Below are positions 25,184 to 33,786 of a DNA stretch of 64,000 bases, piece by piece. Position 1 is the stretch's first letter; every line of letters begins with the position of its first letter. The notes under the pieces are model-generated. The model made no database searches, had not been told where the DNA came from, and saw only the letters and a list, made by a program, of their open reading frames with translations. The DNA comes from Bacillus sp. 7884-1 (GTDB lineage Bacteria > Bacillota > Bacilli > Bacillales > Cytobacillaceae): assembly GCF_002272245.1 (NCBI RefSeq), contig NZ_NPDD01000056.1, positions 1 to 64,000 of the forward strand, in the 5' to 3' direction. The translations under genes were made by a program, and so were the position numbers.

Positions 25184-25447
25184 TTAAGAAATTAAGTTCT
25201 GCAAAACTCTTAAGCCTTGAGGGGCGAAGGATAAGATAAGAAATGCCGCTAAAGGGGATAAGTCCATCATACCTATTGGTGGAATGATTCTTCTAAACGG
25301 TTCCAGAAACGGTTCACATAACTTACCAAGAATTGTCCCAATCTGTGAGTCTCTCATATTTGGGAACCATGATAAAAGGATATAAATGATAAGCATCCAT
25401 TTATATATTCCAATAATTTGGATCAAAAAGTTAAAAATCATATCCAT
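25184..25447 (-). CDS. ylmG: YggT family membrane protein YlmG
   Basis: This 87-residue protein has two hydrophobic segments (about residues 5-25 and 60-80) separated by the family motif LSWFPNMRDSQIG, then LCEPFLEPFRRIIPP. YggT proteins are found beside sepF in Firmicutes, cyanobacteria and plants, where they affect division or nucleoid placement, but the molecular role is unknown. I choose the ATG at 25447, which has GAGGTG nine bases upstream and avoids overlap with sepF; a GTG four codons earlier overlaps that site. Confidence 0.9.
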   Translation of the reverse strand: MDMIFNFLIQIIGIYKWMLIIYILLSWFPNMRDSQIGTILGKLCEPFLEPFRRIIPPIGMMDLSPLAAFLILSFAPQGLRVLQNLIS

Positions 25448-25452
25448 TTCTA

Positions 25453-25887
25453 CTACCACCTCGTATCATGAAATTCTTGTTCCCTCACTAGTTCAGAAAT
25501 ATTGCCAGAAATCTCAACATTATCTGGTGTACACAAAAATATACTGGAGCCGATTTTTTGAATGTCCCCGTTTAATGCATAGACTGCTCCACTTAAAAAA
25601 TCGACGATTTGTCTTCCTTCCTCGTGACCGATGCGTTGAAGATTGACAACAACTGCACGACGGTTTTTCAAATGATCCGTTATATCCTGAGCTTCAGCAT
25701 ATACTCTAGGTTCTACTAAAATTACTTTAGCACCCTTTTGTACACTCTGCAGACTTACAACGTTTTGAGGCTTCGAAGGCTGTTTTAGGGGCTTTATAGG
25801 TTCAACCTTCTCATATTCATCCTGATTATTATCATCAAAATCATCATCTAAAAAGAAAAAAGTTTTTAACTTAGATTTTATCGTCAT
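25453..25887 (-). CDS. sepF: Cell division protein SepF
   Basis: SepF (144 aa) anchors FtsZ to the membrane and polymerises into rings that shape the septum. The N-terminal segment [16 protein letters not shown] is the amphipathic membrane-binding helix, then an acidic linker, and the folded C-terminal core begins near residue 60 with [36 protein letters not shown] is the conserved dimer region. GAGGAGG precedes the ATG. Translation overlaps ylmE by four bases. Confidence 0.95.
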   Translation of the reverse strand: MTIKSKLKTFFFLDDDFDDNNQDEYEKVEPIKPLKQPSKPQNVVSLQSVQKGAKVILVEPRVYAEAQDITDHLKNRRAVVVNLQRIGHEEGRQIVDFLSGAVYALNGDIQKIGSSIFLCTPDNVEISGNISELVREQEFHDTRW

Positions 25888-26576
25888 CTTTTATCCTCCT
25901 CACCAGCCTCACCGACAAGTGCCGTTCCTATTCTAATCATCGTCGCGCCCTCTTCAATGGCAATTCCAAAGTCATTAGACATCCCCATAGAAAGCTCAGT
26001 ACATGGTGCGAAATCAAGGTTACAATTCTTTACTTCTTCACGGAGCTCTTTTAACCTTTGAAAACAGTTTCGAAGCTGCGCTTCATCATCTGTAAATGGG
26101 GCCATAGTCATTAAACCTTCAATACTAATATTCTCGTACGGTTGAAGATTTTTAATAAAGTCAATTACATCCTCGGGAGCAAGTCCATGTTTTGATTGTT
26201 CTTGAGAAACATTCACTTGAACCAGGCATTTCACCTTTTTTTGTGCACGTTTATTAATTTCTTCTGCTAATGAAATACGGTCCAAAGAGTGTATATATTC
26301 TACTTTATCAATAATATTTTTAACTTTGCGAGTCTGCAGTGTCCCGATATAATGCCATAGAGGCTTGTCCTCTAATACTTCCCACTTTGCTAACAGCCCA
26401 TCATCTCGATTTTCACCTAGATTTATTATACCAGCTTCCAAAGCTTCCTTGGCTCTTTCTATGCTGACATATTTGGTTACGGCAATCAGTTTCACTTCAT
26501 CAGGAGCCCGATTTACCCTTTGGCATGCATCACTTATTTGCTGTTTAATATGTATGAGATTTTCTGCAACCTTCAT
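25884..26576 (-). CDS. ylmE: YggS family pyridoxal phosphate homeostasis protein (YlmE)
   Basis: This 230-residue protein is of the PLPBP/YggS family, single-domain PLP-binding TIM barrels without known enzyme activity that keep vitamin B6 and amino acid pools in balance. The PLP lysine lies in LIAVTKYVS and the phosphate-binding end [21 protein letters not shown] is conserved. The ATG at 26576 has AAGGAG eight bases upstream. It overlaps the end of pgeF by four bases and sepF by four bases, the standard ylmD-ylmE-sepF coupling. Confidence 0.94.
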   Translation of the reverse strand: MKVAENLIHIKQQISDACQRVNRAPDEVKLIAVTKYVSIERAKEALEAGIINLGENRDDGLLAKWEVLEDKPLWHYIGTLQTRKVKNIIDKVEYIHSLDRISLAEEINKRAQKKVKCLVQVNVSQEQSKHGLAPEDVIDFIKNLQPYENISIEGLMTMAPFTDDEAQLRNCFQRLKELREEVKNCNLDFAPCTELSMGMSNDFGIAIEEGATMIRIGTALVGEAGEEDKR

Positions 26577-27397
26577 TCGGTGGTCTCCTTCCATCCTATA
26601 TAACTTAGCATCCTTCCTGTTTTACCTTGGTCACGGCGATGAGAGAAAAATTCAAATTGGTCACAACTAGAGCAAAGTTTAGTCATTTGAATATTTTCTT
26701 CCGGAACGCAAGCTTTAAGAAGAATTATTTTATTTAGTTTTCGTAAGTCCAACGTATACTGTCCCTCTTTAATTAAATTATAGGGTTTTTCTTCGACATC
26801 TACTAGTGATTTTTCTACAAAGTTAATGACATAATCATTAACAATATAACATTTTTCACAAATAGATGGACCTATAGTGACAAAAATTTGATTAGGAAGT
26901 ATTCCTTCTTCTCCCCATTTCTCTACCATTTTCTGTGCAATTTCGTTTACAGTGCCTTTCCAGCCAGCATGTGCAGCACCAATCATCCTATATTCAGGAG
27001 CAATAAAAAAAAGAGGGACACAATCGGCATAGCAAAGAGTTAATAAAATTCCCTCTTCATCCGTATAAAAACCATCTGTCCCCTTAAAGGCATTTTCATA
27101 AGAATCTGCCCCAAACCCACGGTCAGCGCTTGTAATTTTTCTAATTAGGGTTTCATGGGTCTGTTCTGCCCCTACCCAATGCTTCACTGGAAATTGAATG
27201 AGATTAGCTAACTTATTCCGATTAGAACAAACAGCTTCCTTTAGGTCTCCAACATGATAGCCCATGTTAAGATTTTCAAAAAAACCTGTACTGCTGCCGC
27301 CTTTTTTGGTTGTTATTCCAGTAACTAGCCCCGGATACTTTTCCATCCAATTTTCAATTAAAAAATATGATTCATTTTCATATACAAAAGGTTCCAT
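26573..27397 (-). CDS. pgeF: Peptidoglycan editing factor PgeF / purine nucleoside phosphorylase (YlmD, DUF152)
   Basis: The 274-residue product belongs to the multicopper oxidase-like YfiH/LACC1 family. Members act as purine nucleoside phosphorylases and adenosine deaminases, and E. coli YfiH edits peptidoglycan precursors by removing wrongly added amino acids. The metal-site residues in [12 protein letters not shown] and [11 protein letters not shown] are conserved, as is the CYIV loop. The start at 27397 ([10 protein letters not shown]) has GAGG six bases upstream. It opens the pgeF-ylmE-sepF-ylmG-ylmH-divIVA run. Confidence 0.9.
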   Translation of the reverse strand: MEPFVYENESYFLIENWMEKYPGLVTGITTKKGGSSTGFFENLNMGYHVGDLKEAVCSNRNKLANLIQFPVKHWVGAEQTHETLIRKITSADRGFGADSYENAFKGTDGFYTDEEGILLTLCYADCVPLFFIAPEYRMIGAAHAGWKGTVNEIAQKMVEKWGEEGILPNQIFVTIGPSICEKCYIVNDYVINFVEKSLVDVEEKPYNLIKEGQYTLDLRKLNKIILLKACVPEENIQMTKLCSSCDQFEFFSHRRDQGKTGRMLSYIGWKETTE

Positions 27398-27470
27398 ACT
27401 TAACCTCATTTGTTTTTTTTCTAGTTTACCATGAATATGTTAAATGGTCACCGTCAGATGCTGTTAATAA

Positions 27471-27740
27471 CTATACTTCCATTTCCTCTGTAGTCCTTTC
27501 TTCAATATTCTTATATCTAACCAATATTACATCTTGACCTATTTTAATAATATTTTTCCATGGAATAACAATATCTTCTTCCCTTCCAAAAAAGCCTAGG
27601 ACTTTACCATTACCGGTAACGATAACCGCTTCTATTTTACCTGTGGAAAGATTAATTTCAATATCACCAATGTTTCCAAGTTTTTTACCATCAGACACAT
27701 TCACTACATCTTTAATTTGAAATTCAGAAATTTTGACCAT
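27471..27740 (-). CDS. ylmC: YlmC/YmxH family PRC-barrel protein
   Basis: This 89-residue protein carries a PRC-barrel fold: VKISEFQIKDVVN, then GKKLGNIGDIEI and GKVLGFFGREEDIVIPWKNI are characteristic of the YlmC/YmxH sporulation-associated family. The function is not known. The start at 27740 has GGGAG eight bases upstream; six further in-frame codons precede it. Possible sigma-A boxes (TTGACC at 27790-27795 on the minus strand and a weak TACATT 16 bp downstream) lie between it and the sigG terminators. Confidence 0.88.
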   Translation of the reverse strand: MVKISEFQIKDVVNVSDGKKLGNIGDIEINLSTGKIEAVIVTGNGKVLGFFGREEDIVIPWKNIIKIGQDVILVRYKNIEERTTEEMEV

Positions 27741-27811
27741 TTCTCTCACTCCCGCCATTTTTATCCTAATGTAAATATATGATTAGATTGGTCAATTTAT
27801 CTGTAAATAAA

Positions 27812-27939
27812 AGAAAAAATAAAGCTGACCAAAGGAGGAAACTGCAGGCACCGAAATAAAAAGGGTGACCCGCTACTTTATGTAGCGTTTCACCCTTTGA
27901 ACGTTCCCGCATATTTGCAGTTTCCTCTTGGACAGCTTT
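27812..27939 (-). terminator. Nested double terminator after sigG
   Basis: Directly after the sigG stop, the minus strand folds into an outer foldback of 24-26 bp arms (27916-27939 with 27821-27846; one mismatch and a two-base bulge) and an inner hairpin (27869-27899; AAAGGGTGA and CGCTAC arms). The inner stem is followed by TTTTTATTT and the outer one by TTTATTTTTTCTTTT, so each looks like an intrinsic terminator. The outer arm includes the last codons of sigG. Confidence 0.75.
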
Positions 27940-28717
27940 AGCTTTGAATATTTTTATTCATTTGCTTGATGGCAGCTTTTTCTAAACGAGAAACCTGTGC
28001 TTGTGAGATTCCAATTTCATCGGCTACTTCCATTTGCGTTTTTCCCTGGAAGAATCGCTTTCTTAAGATTAGCTTTTCACGCTCATTTAAGCGCCGCATG
28101 CCTTCTTTTAAGGCAATTTCTTCAATCCAGTGAATATCTTTATTTCGTTCATCGCTTAATTGGTCCAACACAAAAATTGGGTCGCCGCCATCGTTATAGA
28201 TTGGTTCGAACAAGGATACTGGGTCTTGGATAGCGTCAAGTGCAAAGACTATTTCTTCGTGAGGGACTTCTAATACTTTAGCAATCTCCTCCGCAGTTGG
28301 TTCCCGTGAAGTTTCACTCATTAATCGTTCCCTTACTTGCAAGGCCTTATAGGCGATATCTCTTAAGGACCTTGAAACGCGAATAGGATTATTATCGCGC
28401 AGGTACCTGCGTATTTCGCCAATAATCATTGGTACGGCATAAGTGGAAAACTTTACGTTTTGACTTAAATCAAAGTTATCAATCGATTTCATAAGCCCAA
28501 TACAGCCAACCTGAAACAGATCATCAACAAACTCGCCACGGTTGTTAAACCTTTGAATAACACTAAGAACGAGTCGTAAATTTCCGTTGACGAGTTTTTC
28601 TCGTGCTGTAATATCGCCCTCTTGCATTTGCCTGAAGAGTAATCTCATTTCTTCATTTTTTAATACAGGAAGTTTTGATGTATCTACGCCACAAATTTCA
28701 ACTTTATTTCGAGTCAA
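27938..28717 (-). CDS. sigG: RNA polymerase sporulation sigma factor SigG (late forespore)
   Basis: Sigma-G directs late gene expression in the forespore. The 259-residue protein is nearly identical in key regions to the family: TRNKVEICGVDTSKLPVLKNEEM at the start, region 2 with DLFQVGCIGLMKSIDNFD, and region 4 with the helix-turn-helix QMEVADEIGISQAQVSRLE. The start is a TTG at 28717 with AGGAGG nine bases upstream; the ORF remains open upstream through the promoter. It follows sigE as an independent unit with its own forespore promoter. Confidence 0.96.
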   Translation of the reverse strand: MTRNKVEICGVDTSKLPVLKNEEMRLLFRQMQEGDITAREKLVNGNLRLVLSVIQRFNNRGEFVDDLFQVGCIGLMKSIDNFDLSQNVKFSTYAVPMIIGEIRRYLRDNNPIRVSRSLRDIAYKALQVRERLMSETSREPTAEEIAKVLEVPHEEIVFALDAIQDPVSLFEPIYNDGGDPIFVLDQLSDERNKDIHWIEEIALKEGMRRLNEREKLILRKRFFQGKTQMEVADEIGISQAQVSRLEKAAIKQMNKNIQS

Positions 28718-28727
28718 TCCCTTTTCC

Positions 28728-28740
28728 CTCCTCATAGGAG
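28728..28740 (-). promoter_or_regulatory. Hairpin that hides the sigG ribosome-binding site
   Basis: On the transcript, CTCCT, the loop ATG, and AGGAG form a perfect 5 bp hairpin, with AGGAG being the Shine-Dalgarno core of sigG. A second short stem (CTGT/ACAG) lies immediately upstream. A hairpin occluding sigG translation in transcripts has been described in B. subtilis, so this appears conserved. Confidence 0.7.
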
Positions 28741-28756
28741 TTGCTGTACAAAAAAC

Positions 28757-28785
28757 AGTATTTCCTTGAGGAGGAAAAATATGCA
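28757..28785 (-). promoter_or_regulatory. Sigma-F/sigma-G promoter of sigG
   Basis: The minus strand has TGCATA (28780-28785) followed after 14 bases by GGAAATACT (28757-28765), which fits GYATA and GGnnAnAnT of forespore promoters at every fixed position. It lies about 40 bp before the TTG start. The same arrangement and spacing occur at the csfG-like gene. Confidence 0.8.
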
Positions 28786-28887
28786 CTTGTAGTTTTTAAG
28801 GAATTGCCAAGGATTAGTCGAAAAATACGATGATTACTTTGGTTTCAATGGTCTTTCCATAAGTAAAAAAAATCTTTTTTTGTAACC

Positions 28888-29607
28888 TTATACCATCTTA
28901 TTAAATTCTTTTCTTAATCTTTTGATTATTCTTTTTTCCAGACGGGATATATATGATTGAGAAATACCAAGCATATCGGCTACGTCCTTCTGTGTTTTTT
29001 CTTCTCCATTGGTAAGTCCGAAGCGAAGCTCCATGATTTGCTTTTCCCTATCACTTAGTTGGTGCAGAGCTTTGGTTAATAGTTTTCTATCCACATTCGC
29101 TTCTAAATCCTTCGTAATGATATCATCATCTGTCCCCAAAACATCTGATAGTAATAATTCATTACCGTCCCAATCAATATTTAATGGTTCATCAAATGAA
29201 ACTTCAGATCTAATTTTATTATTTCTGCGCAAGTACATGAGAATTTCATTTTCAATGCATCTGGACGCATATGTAGCCAGCTTAATCTTTTTCTCAGGAT
29301 TAAACGTGTTAACTGCTTTAATTAAGCCAATGGTACCAATACTAATTAAGTCCTCAATATTAATTCCGGTATTTTCAAATTTTCTAGCGATATACACGAC
29401 AAGCCGAAGGTTACGTTCGATTAATATCGATCTTGCGGCCTTATCACCGCCTGGAAGCTTATTTAAAAGCACCTCTTCTTCATCTTTACTTAAAGGAGGC
29501 GGTAAGGCTTCGCTGCCGCCAATATAATAAACTTCATCACTTTTAATTCCTAATTTGATTAGTATCTTATACCAGTAGTAGGATAAGCGAAGTCTCCATT
29601 TTTTCAC
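28888..29607 (-). CDS. sigE: RNA polymerase sporulation sigma factor SigE precursor (early mother cell)
   Basis: Sigma-E directs the first wave of mother-cell transcription. The 239-residue protein begins with the pro-sequence [18 protein letters not shown], an amphipathic membrane-bound segment removed by SpoIIGA, before the mature part starting around [12 protein letters not shown]. Region 2 ([18 protein letters not shown]) and region 4 ([17 protein letters not shown]) are intact. The start codon is GTG at 29607 with AGGAGG seven bases upstream. It is co-transcribed with the processing protease spoIIGA. Confidence 0.97.
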   Translation of the reverse strand: MKKWRLRLSYYWYKILIKLGIKSDEVYYIGGSEALPPPLSKDEEEVLLNKLPGGDKAARSILIERNLRLVVYIARKFENTGINIEDLISIGTIGLIKAVNTFNPEKKIKLATYASRCIENEILMYLRRNNKIRSEVSFDEPLNIDWDGNELLLSDVLGTDDDIITKDLEANVDRKLLTKALHQLSDREKQIMELRFGLTNGEEKTQKDVADMLGISQSYISRLEKRIIKRLRKEFNKMV

Positions 29608-29651
29608 GCAAGTTCCTCCTTCTAAAATCTGTTTTTACGAGTATAGTATTA

Positions 29652-30593
29652 TTAGCTTACTTTCGCCGAATCATCATGCTGTTTTGGCCCGGTGAGCATT
29701 TTCGGATGGACAATGCATTGAAAGGCATCATCGGCAGATAATTGCTGCATAGTAAACGATACAAGGCCTTTTTCACATAAATAACTTTCACCCTTAGCGT
29801 CAATCAATATTGAGTCAGGCTTAACAGCAACGATAAGTTGATGCTCTTGTCCTACCACCCGGCAAGGTACAATCCTCAGCTTATTTTGCCATTCAACCGG
29901 AAATTCCACATTTCCGAGAATCAGAGATTCAGGATCGGCTGCCATTTTTTTTACCGGTTCGGCCACATTTTCAAAGATATTCTTGATAGAAACAAACATA
30001 ACAGGAAGTTTGGTTAATGGATCATAAAGCTGATTTCCACTGTCGACTAGACCTTTAAAAGTAAAAGATTCTGCATTAATTCTTAGAGTGACATTTACAA
30101 TCTGATCAAATTGAATTTTGGTCATTTCCATACCTTCAATATTCCTCTTTGAGAAATGCCAAGCAATAGGAAAACCTAATAAAACAAAAAGCCAGCTGAT
30201 TGGATCACCAAACCCCGTAACATTGGAAATCATTACCTTTGTGGACATCTCTGCATCAAATTGAACAAAATAATGAGCTCCAATTAATGCTCCTCCGATA
30301 AGAAAGGTTGTTAAATAAAGAGTCATTAACGCCTTTATGAAAAAAGATAATCTTTTATAACCGAATACAATTAAAACCATTACAACCGAAAATAGAAGCT
30401 TTGATATTGGATGATTGGAATAGTTGTGTAATGGTGTAAACGACAATAATATGATTAATGAACCAATAAAACCACCTGCTAATAACCTCCATATTCGAAT
30501 TCGTCTTTTTAGAAAAATGGCTGATAGATATAGGAGAAGGCTATCAAATAACAGATTAAGAGCCCAAATAACATCTAAATATACCGACAACAA
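29652..30593 (-). CDS. spoIIGA: Sporulation sigma-E processing protease SpoIIGA
   Basis: SpoIIGA is the septal membrane protease that cleaves pro-sigma-E after a signal from SpoIIR. The 313-residue sequence has five hydrophobic segments in its first 145 residues, then a cytoplasmic aspartic-protease-like domain with the catalytic Asp184 in GLVDSGNQLYDP. The start is a TTG (30593, or a second TTG at 30590) preceded by GGGGG about five bases upstream. The gene lies behind the Spo0A-type spoIIG promoter. Confidence 0.95.
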   Translation of the reverse strand: MLSVYLDVIWALNLLFDSLLLYLSAIFLKRRIRIWRLLAGGFIGSLIILLSFTPLHNYSNHPISKLLFSVVMVLIVFGYKRLSFFIKALMTLYLTTFLIGGALIGAHYFVQFDAEMSTKVMISNVTGFGDPISWLFVLLGFPIAWHFSKRNIEGMEMTKIQFDQIVNVTLRINAESFTFKGLVDSGNQLYDPLTKLPVMFVSIKNIFENVAEPVKKMAADPESLILGNVEFPVEWQNKLRIVPCRVVGQEHQLIVAVKPDSILIDAKGESYLCEKGLVSFTMQQLSADDAFQCIVHPKMLTGPKQHDDSAKVS

Positions 30594-30688
30594 GCCTTCC
30601 CCCTTTTAATGTCTCCAGTAAATTAGTAGCTTTATGGATTATACATAAGGGTGTATTAACATCATTTCTATTATTCTGTTTAGGAAAA

Positions 30689-30722
30689 AGTATAACCTAC
30701 TTTATGGGCTAAAGTGTGTCAC
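30689..30722 (-). promoter_or_regulatory. spoIIG operon promoter (sigma-A with 22 bp spacer, Spo0A-activated type)
   Basis: On the minus strand GTGACA (30717-30722) and TATACT (30689-30694) are separated by exactly 22 bp. That is the unusual spacing known for the B. subtilis spoIIG promoter, where Spo0A~P compensates for the long spacer. The transcript would start near 30682, about 90 bases before spoIIGA. Confidence 0.8.
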
Positions 30723-30763
30723 TTTCTGTAATCAAAAAAACAGAAATTTCCACTATAAACAAC

Positions 30764-30790
30764 GTATTTTGTCTAATTTCATTTAGACAA
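30764..30790. promoter_or_regulatory. Inverted pair of Spo0A-box-like sequences
   Basis: TTTGTCTAA and its inverse TTAGACAAA face each other across six bases. Each differs by one base from the Spo0A box core TTTGTCGAA. They lie roughly 80-107 bp upstream of the inferred spoIIG start, next to the ftsZ terminator. Spo0A binding is an inference from position and similarity. Confidence 0.45.
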
Positions 30791-30817
30791 AAAAAGCATG
30801 GTCCTTTTGGACCATGC
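30790..30817 (-). terminator. Intrinsic terminator after ftsZ
   Basis: A perfect stem (GCATGGTCC/GGACCATGC with flanking A/T pairs, four-base loop) lies after the ftsZ stop and is followed on the minus strand by a run of seven T. Confidence 0.9.
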
Positions 30818-30828
30818 TTTTCGTCAAA

Positions 30829-31962
30829 TTATCTTCTGCGGTTTCTGTTACGTAAGAATGTTGGGATATCTAGAGTTTCCTCTTGAGGTGCGTTATTATT
30901 ACGCACAGGTTCTTGTGGAACTTCTTCACGCTTTTGTTCTCTCTTCATTGTATTCAACTGTGGTTTTGCTTGACCAAATGCTGGACGAGCTGTCTTTGGC
31001 TGGACAACTTCTTCATTAAATCCGGTTGCAATAACTGTAACAATGATTTCATCTTTATGATTTTCATTAATGACTGATCCAAAAATCATATTTACTTCCT
31101 GATCAGATGCTGTCGCTACAATATCAGCTGCTTCTTGTACTTCATACAGGCTTAAGTTGCTGCCGCCAGTAATATTCATTAGAACTCCTTGTGCACCATC
31201 AATAGATGTTTCTAACAAAGGAGAACTAATAGCCTTTTTCGCCGCTTCCGTTGCACGATTTTCACCCGTTGCCATACCAATTCCCATTAATGCAGATCCT
31301 TTGTTTGACATAATGGTTTTCACATCAGCAAAGTCCAAGTTAATGAGACCAGGAACTGCGATTAAGTCTGAAATACCCTGAACCCCTTGACGGAGTACAT
31401 TGTCCGCTTCACGGAACGCTTCAAGCATTGGAGTACTTTTATCTACAATTTCAAGAAGGCGGTCATTCGGGATTACAATCAAAGTATCTACTGCCTCTTT
31501 CATTGCGCCGATTCCACCTGCAGCCTGATTAGACCGCTTTTTCCCTTCAAACGTAAACGGACGAGTTACAACGCCGACCGTTAAAGCACCTAAATCACGG
31601 GCAATTTGTGCAATTACAGGCGCCGCACCTGTACCTGTTCCGCCACCCATACCAGCAGTTACAAACACCATATCCGCACCACGCAGAGCGTCTTCTAATT
31701 GCTCTTTACTTTCTTCTGCAGCTTTCTTACCAACCTCAGGATTTGCACCTGCACCAAGTCCTCTAGTTAATTTTGAGCCAATTTGCATTTTCACTTCTGC
31801 TTTTGAAAGGTTTAAAGCTTGTGCATCGGTATTAACTGCGATAAATTCTACTCCTTGAACACCATGTTCAATCATTCGGTTTACTGCATTGTTTCCTCCG
31901 CCGCCAACCCCAATAACTTTTATAGTAGCAAGAGAATCTAAATTTGTATCAAACTCTAACAT
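30829..31962 (-). CDS. ftsZ: Cell division GTPase FtsZ
   Basis: FtsZ (377 aa) polymerises into the Z-ring at mid-cell. The tubulin signature GGGTGTG is at residues 106-112, the N-terminal nucleotide fold starts with [16 protein letters not shown], and the T7 catalytic loop NLDFADVK is present. After a variable linker (about residues 317-360) comes the conserved C-terminal peptide [13 protein letters not shown], the docking site for FtsA, SepF and EzrA. GGAGG precedes the ATG. It follows ftsA by 42 bp and ends the dcw cluster. Confidence 0.98.
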   Translation of the reverse strand: MLEFDTNLDSLATIKVIGVGGGGNNAVNRMIEHGVQGVEFIAVNTDAQALNLSKAEVKMQIGSKLTRGLGAGANPEVGKKAAEESKEQLEDALRGADMVFVTAGMGGGTGTGAAPVIAQIARDLGALTVGVVTRPFTFEGKKRSNQAAGGIGAMKEAVDTLIVIPNDRLLEIVDKSTPMLEAFREADNVLRQGVQGISDLIAVPGLINLDFADVKTIMSNKGSALMGIGMATGENRATEAAKKAISSPLLETSIDGAQGVLMNITGGSNLSLYEVQEAADIVATASDQEVNMIFGSVINENHKDEIIVTVIATGFNEEVVQPKTARPAFGQAKPQLNTMKREQKREEVPQEPVRNNNAPQEETLDIPTFLRNRNRRR

Positions 31963-32004
31963 GACAAATCCTCCTAATTCGTCGATATTCCTTTTCGTGT
32001 TAGC

Positions 32005-33294
32005 TTATTCGAAAAAGAGACCAAGGAATTTTTTTACTTTTGATGACATCTTATCTTCCGGATGTTTTTCTGGCTTTGCTTTTGGTTGTTGTTGTTGTTG
32101 TTTTTGAACTTTCTTCTCGATTGGTTCAGAAACAGGTGCTGAAGCGACGAAGGTTCCACCTGGTAATCTAGCATTCTTGTATGCATATTTGATTAAACCA
32201 ACCGCAGTTGTATATTGAGGTTCTCTTACTCCAATATAGTTGGGAACGGCTTTGCGAACTGGACTTTGGAATATAGATTGAGCAAGTTCTAATACACCTT
32301 GCATATTTGCAGTACCACCTGTAAAAACGAATCCTCCAGGTAAATCATTTATTCCTAATCGTTTCAATTCATGAGCAATCAATTCGAAAATTTCTTCCAT
32401 TCTAGCTTCTATGATTTCAGATACATATAATTGATTAAATTGCTGATGCTGATCACTTCCTATAATAGGAACACTGAAGAATTCATCCTCTGAAGCATCA
32501 TCGTAAAAAGCATGTCCATATTTAACTTTAATTTTTTCAGCATCCTCAGTAGAAGTGTGTAATACCTTTGAAAGGTCATTTGTAATTAAATCTCCTCCAA
32601 CTGGAATTACACTAGTTGCAGCCAAGTATCCTTGTTCGAAATAAGCAATGGTTGTAGATCCGCCGCCTAAATCAATTAATGCAACACCTAAATTCTTCTC
32701 ATCCTTTGACAATGCATAATCACCAGCTGCAAGCGGCTGTAAAATAATATCTGTAATTTCTAAACCAGCACGTTCTACACAACGCAGTGTATTTGTAATA
32801 ATAGCATTTGATCCAGTGATAAGTGTTCCTTCAACTTCCAAACGAACGCCAATCATGCCACATGGATTATTAATTTCATCCTTACCATCAAGGATAAATT
32901 GTTTTCGTATTACTCCGATAATCTCTCTATCTTGAGGAATAGAAACTACTTGAGCTTCTTCAATAACACGTCTAACATCATCATTGGTAATTTCACGATT
33001 TTGACTAGAAACCCCTACAATTCCACGGCATGGTTCAAGAGCAACCTGATTACCAGAAATACCCACAATCACTTGGCGTATTTCCATTCCAATCATTCTT
33101 TCTGCTTCTTCAATAGCACGTTTAATAGAATGAACGGTATCATTAATGTCAATGATAGATCCTTTACGCAGACCTTCTGAATTTACATTTCCAACACCAA
33201 TTATATTGATAGAGTCATTGACAATTTCACCGATGATTACTTTTACACTGGATGTACCGATGTCAAGACTTACATATATTTCATTGCTGTTCAT
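32005..33294 (-). CDS. ftsA: Cell division protein FtsA
   Basis: FtsA (429 aa) is an actin-like ATPase that ties FtsZ to the membrane. The phosphate-1 motif SLDIGTSSVKVIIGE, the LIDLGGGSTTIAYF segment and GFVFTGGTANMQGV are seen in order. A glutamine-rich linker (QKQQQQQ) precedes the C-terminal amphipathic membrane helix KVKKFLGLFF. The ATG at 33294 has GGAGGTG upstream; 26 more in-frame codons lie in the promoter region and are rejected. Confidence 0.97.
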   Translation of the reverse strand: MNSNEIYVSLDIGTSSVKVIIGEIVNDSINIIGVGNVNSEGLRKGSIIDINDTVHSIKRAIEEAERMIGMEIRQVIVGISGNQVALEPCRGIVGVSSQNREITNDDVRRVIEEAQVVSIPQDREIIGVIRKQFILDGKDEINNPCGMIGVRLEVEGTLITGSNAIITNTLRCVERAGLEITDIILQPLAAGDYALSKDEKNLGVALIDLGGGSTTIAYFEQGYLAATSVIPVGGDLITNDLSKVLHTSTEDAEKIKVKYGHAFYDDASEDEFFSVPIIGSDQHQQFNQLYVSEIIEARMEEIFELIAHELKRLGINDLPGGFVFTGGTANMQGVLELAQSIFQSPVRKAVPNYIGVREPQYTTAVGLIKYAYKNARLPGGTFVASAPVSEPIEKKVQKQQQQQPKAKPEKHPEDKMSSKVKKFLGLFFE

Positions 33295-33389
33295 TCTTTG
33301 GCACCTCCTTAGCATTACTTCAGTCGAACAACATTTATATTTCACAAGATATAATAATAAAAAAGTACACACCTATATCTTATAAAATT

Positions 33390-33416
33390 ATTCGTCACAA
33401 CTAAATAATTCCCTTT
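33390..33416 (-). promoter_or_regulatory. Possible sigma-H promoter of ftsAZ
   Basis: The minus strand has AAAGGGAAT (33408-33416) 11 bases before GACGAAT (33390-33396), close to the sigma-H consensus RnAGGAwWW-N11-RnnGAAT with one mismatch. B. subtilis ftsAZ also has a sigma-H promoter that raises FtsZ at sporulation. Confidence 0.55.
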
Positions 33417-33432
33417 AAAAAAATCAATTTTT

Positions 33433-33786
33433 TTATATTTTTTCTTTGTTTTTTGACCATTTTGTCAATAATATTCGTCTTATTACAGCTATATTTTGAA
33501 ATAAGCGTACACCAAAGGCAAAAACAGCTGCTAAATACAAGTCTACACCAAGATGAACGCCTAGAAAAGCTAAACTTGCAGCAAGTATTATATTAAAAAA
33601 GAAACCAGAAACAAAAACTTTTTCATCATAAATATTTTGCAGATGCGCCCTTATTCCACCAAATAATGTGTCAAGAGCTGCGAGAACTGCAATAGATAAA
33701 TAATTAGAATATTCTTCAGGAATCCTAATATCTGTTAATAGACCAAGAAGTACTCCAAGGATTAATCCTAATAACGGCAGCCACAT
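33433..33786 (-). CDS. sbp: Small basic protein Sbp (DUF1290)
   Basis: This 117-residue protein has three to four hydrophobic segments: residues 3-17, about 28-42, 60-78 and 80-98. The central motif LAALDTLFGGIRAHLQ is conserved, and the C-terminus is basic. It is the DUF1290 protein found immediately before ftsA in Bacillus dcw clusters. Its function is unknown. The start overlaps the stop of ylxX by one base. Confidence 0.9.
   Translation of the reverse strand: MWLPLLGLILGVLLGLLTDIRIPEEYSNYLSIAVLAALDTLFGGIRAHLQNIYDEKVFVSGFFFNIILAASLAFLGVHLGVDLYLAAVFAFGVRLFQNIAVIRRILLTKWSKNKEKI

Noticed and set aside
29009-29527. 172-codon plus-strand frame inside sigE
   Set aside because: Antisense to conserved sigma regions 2 and 4; composition is that of a reversed helical protein and no start signal is present.
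32085-32105. GTT/AAC triplet repeat as a possible microsatellite
   Set aside because: It encodes the short glutamine run in the FtsA linker and is too short to call a functional repeat.
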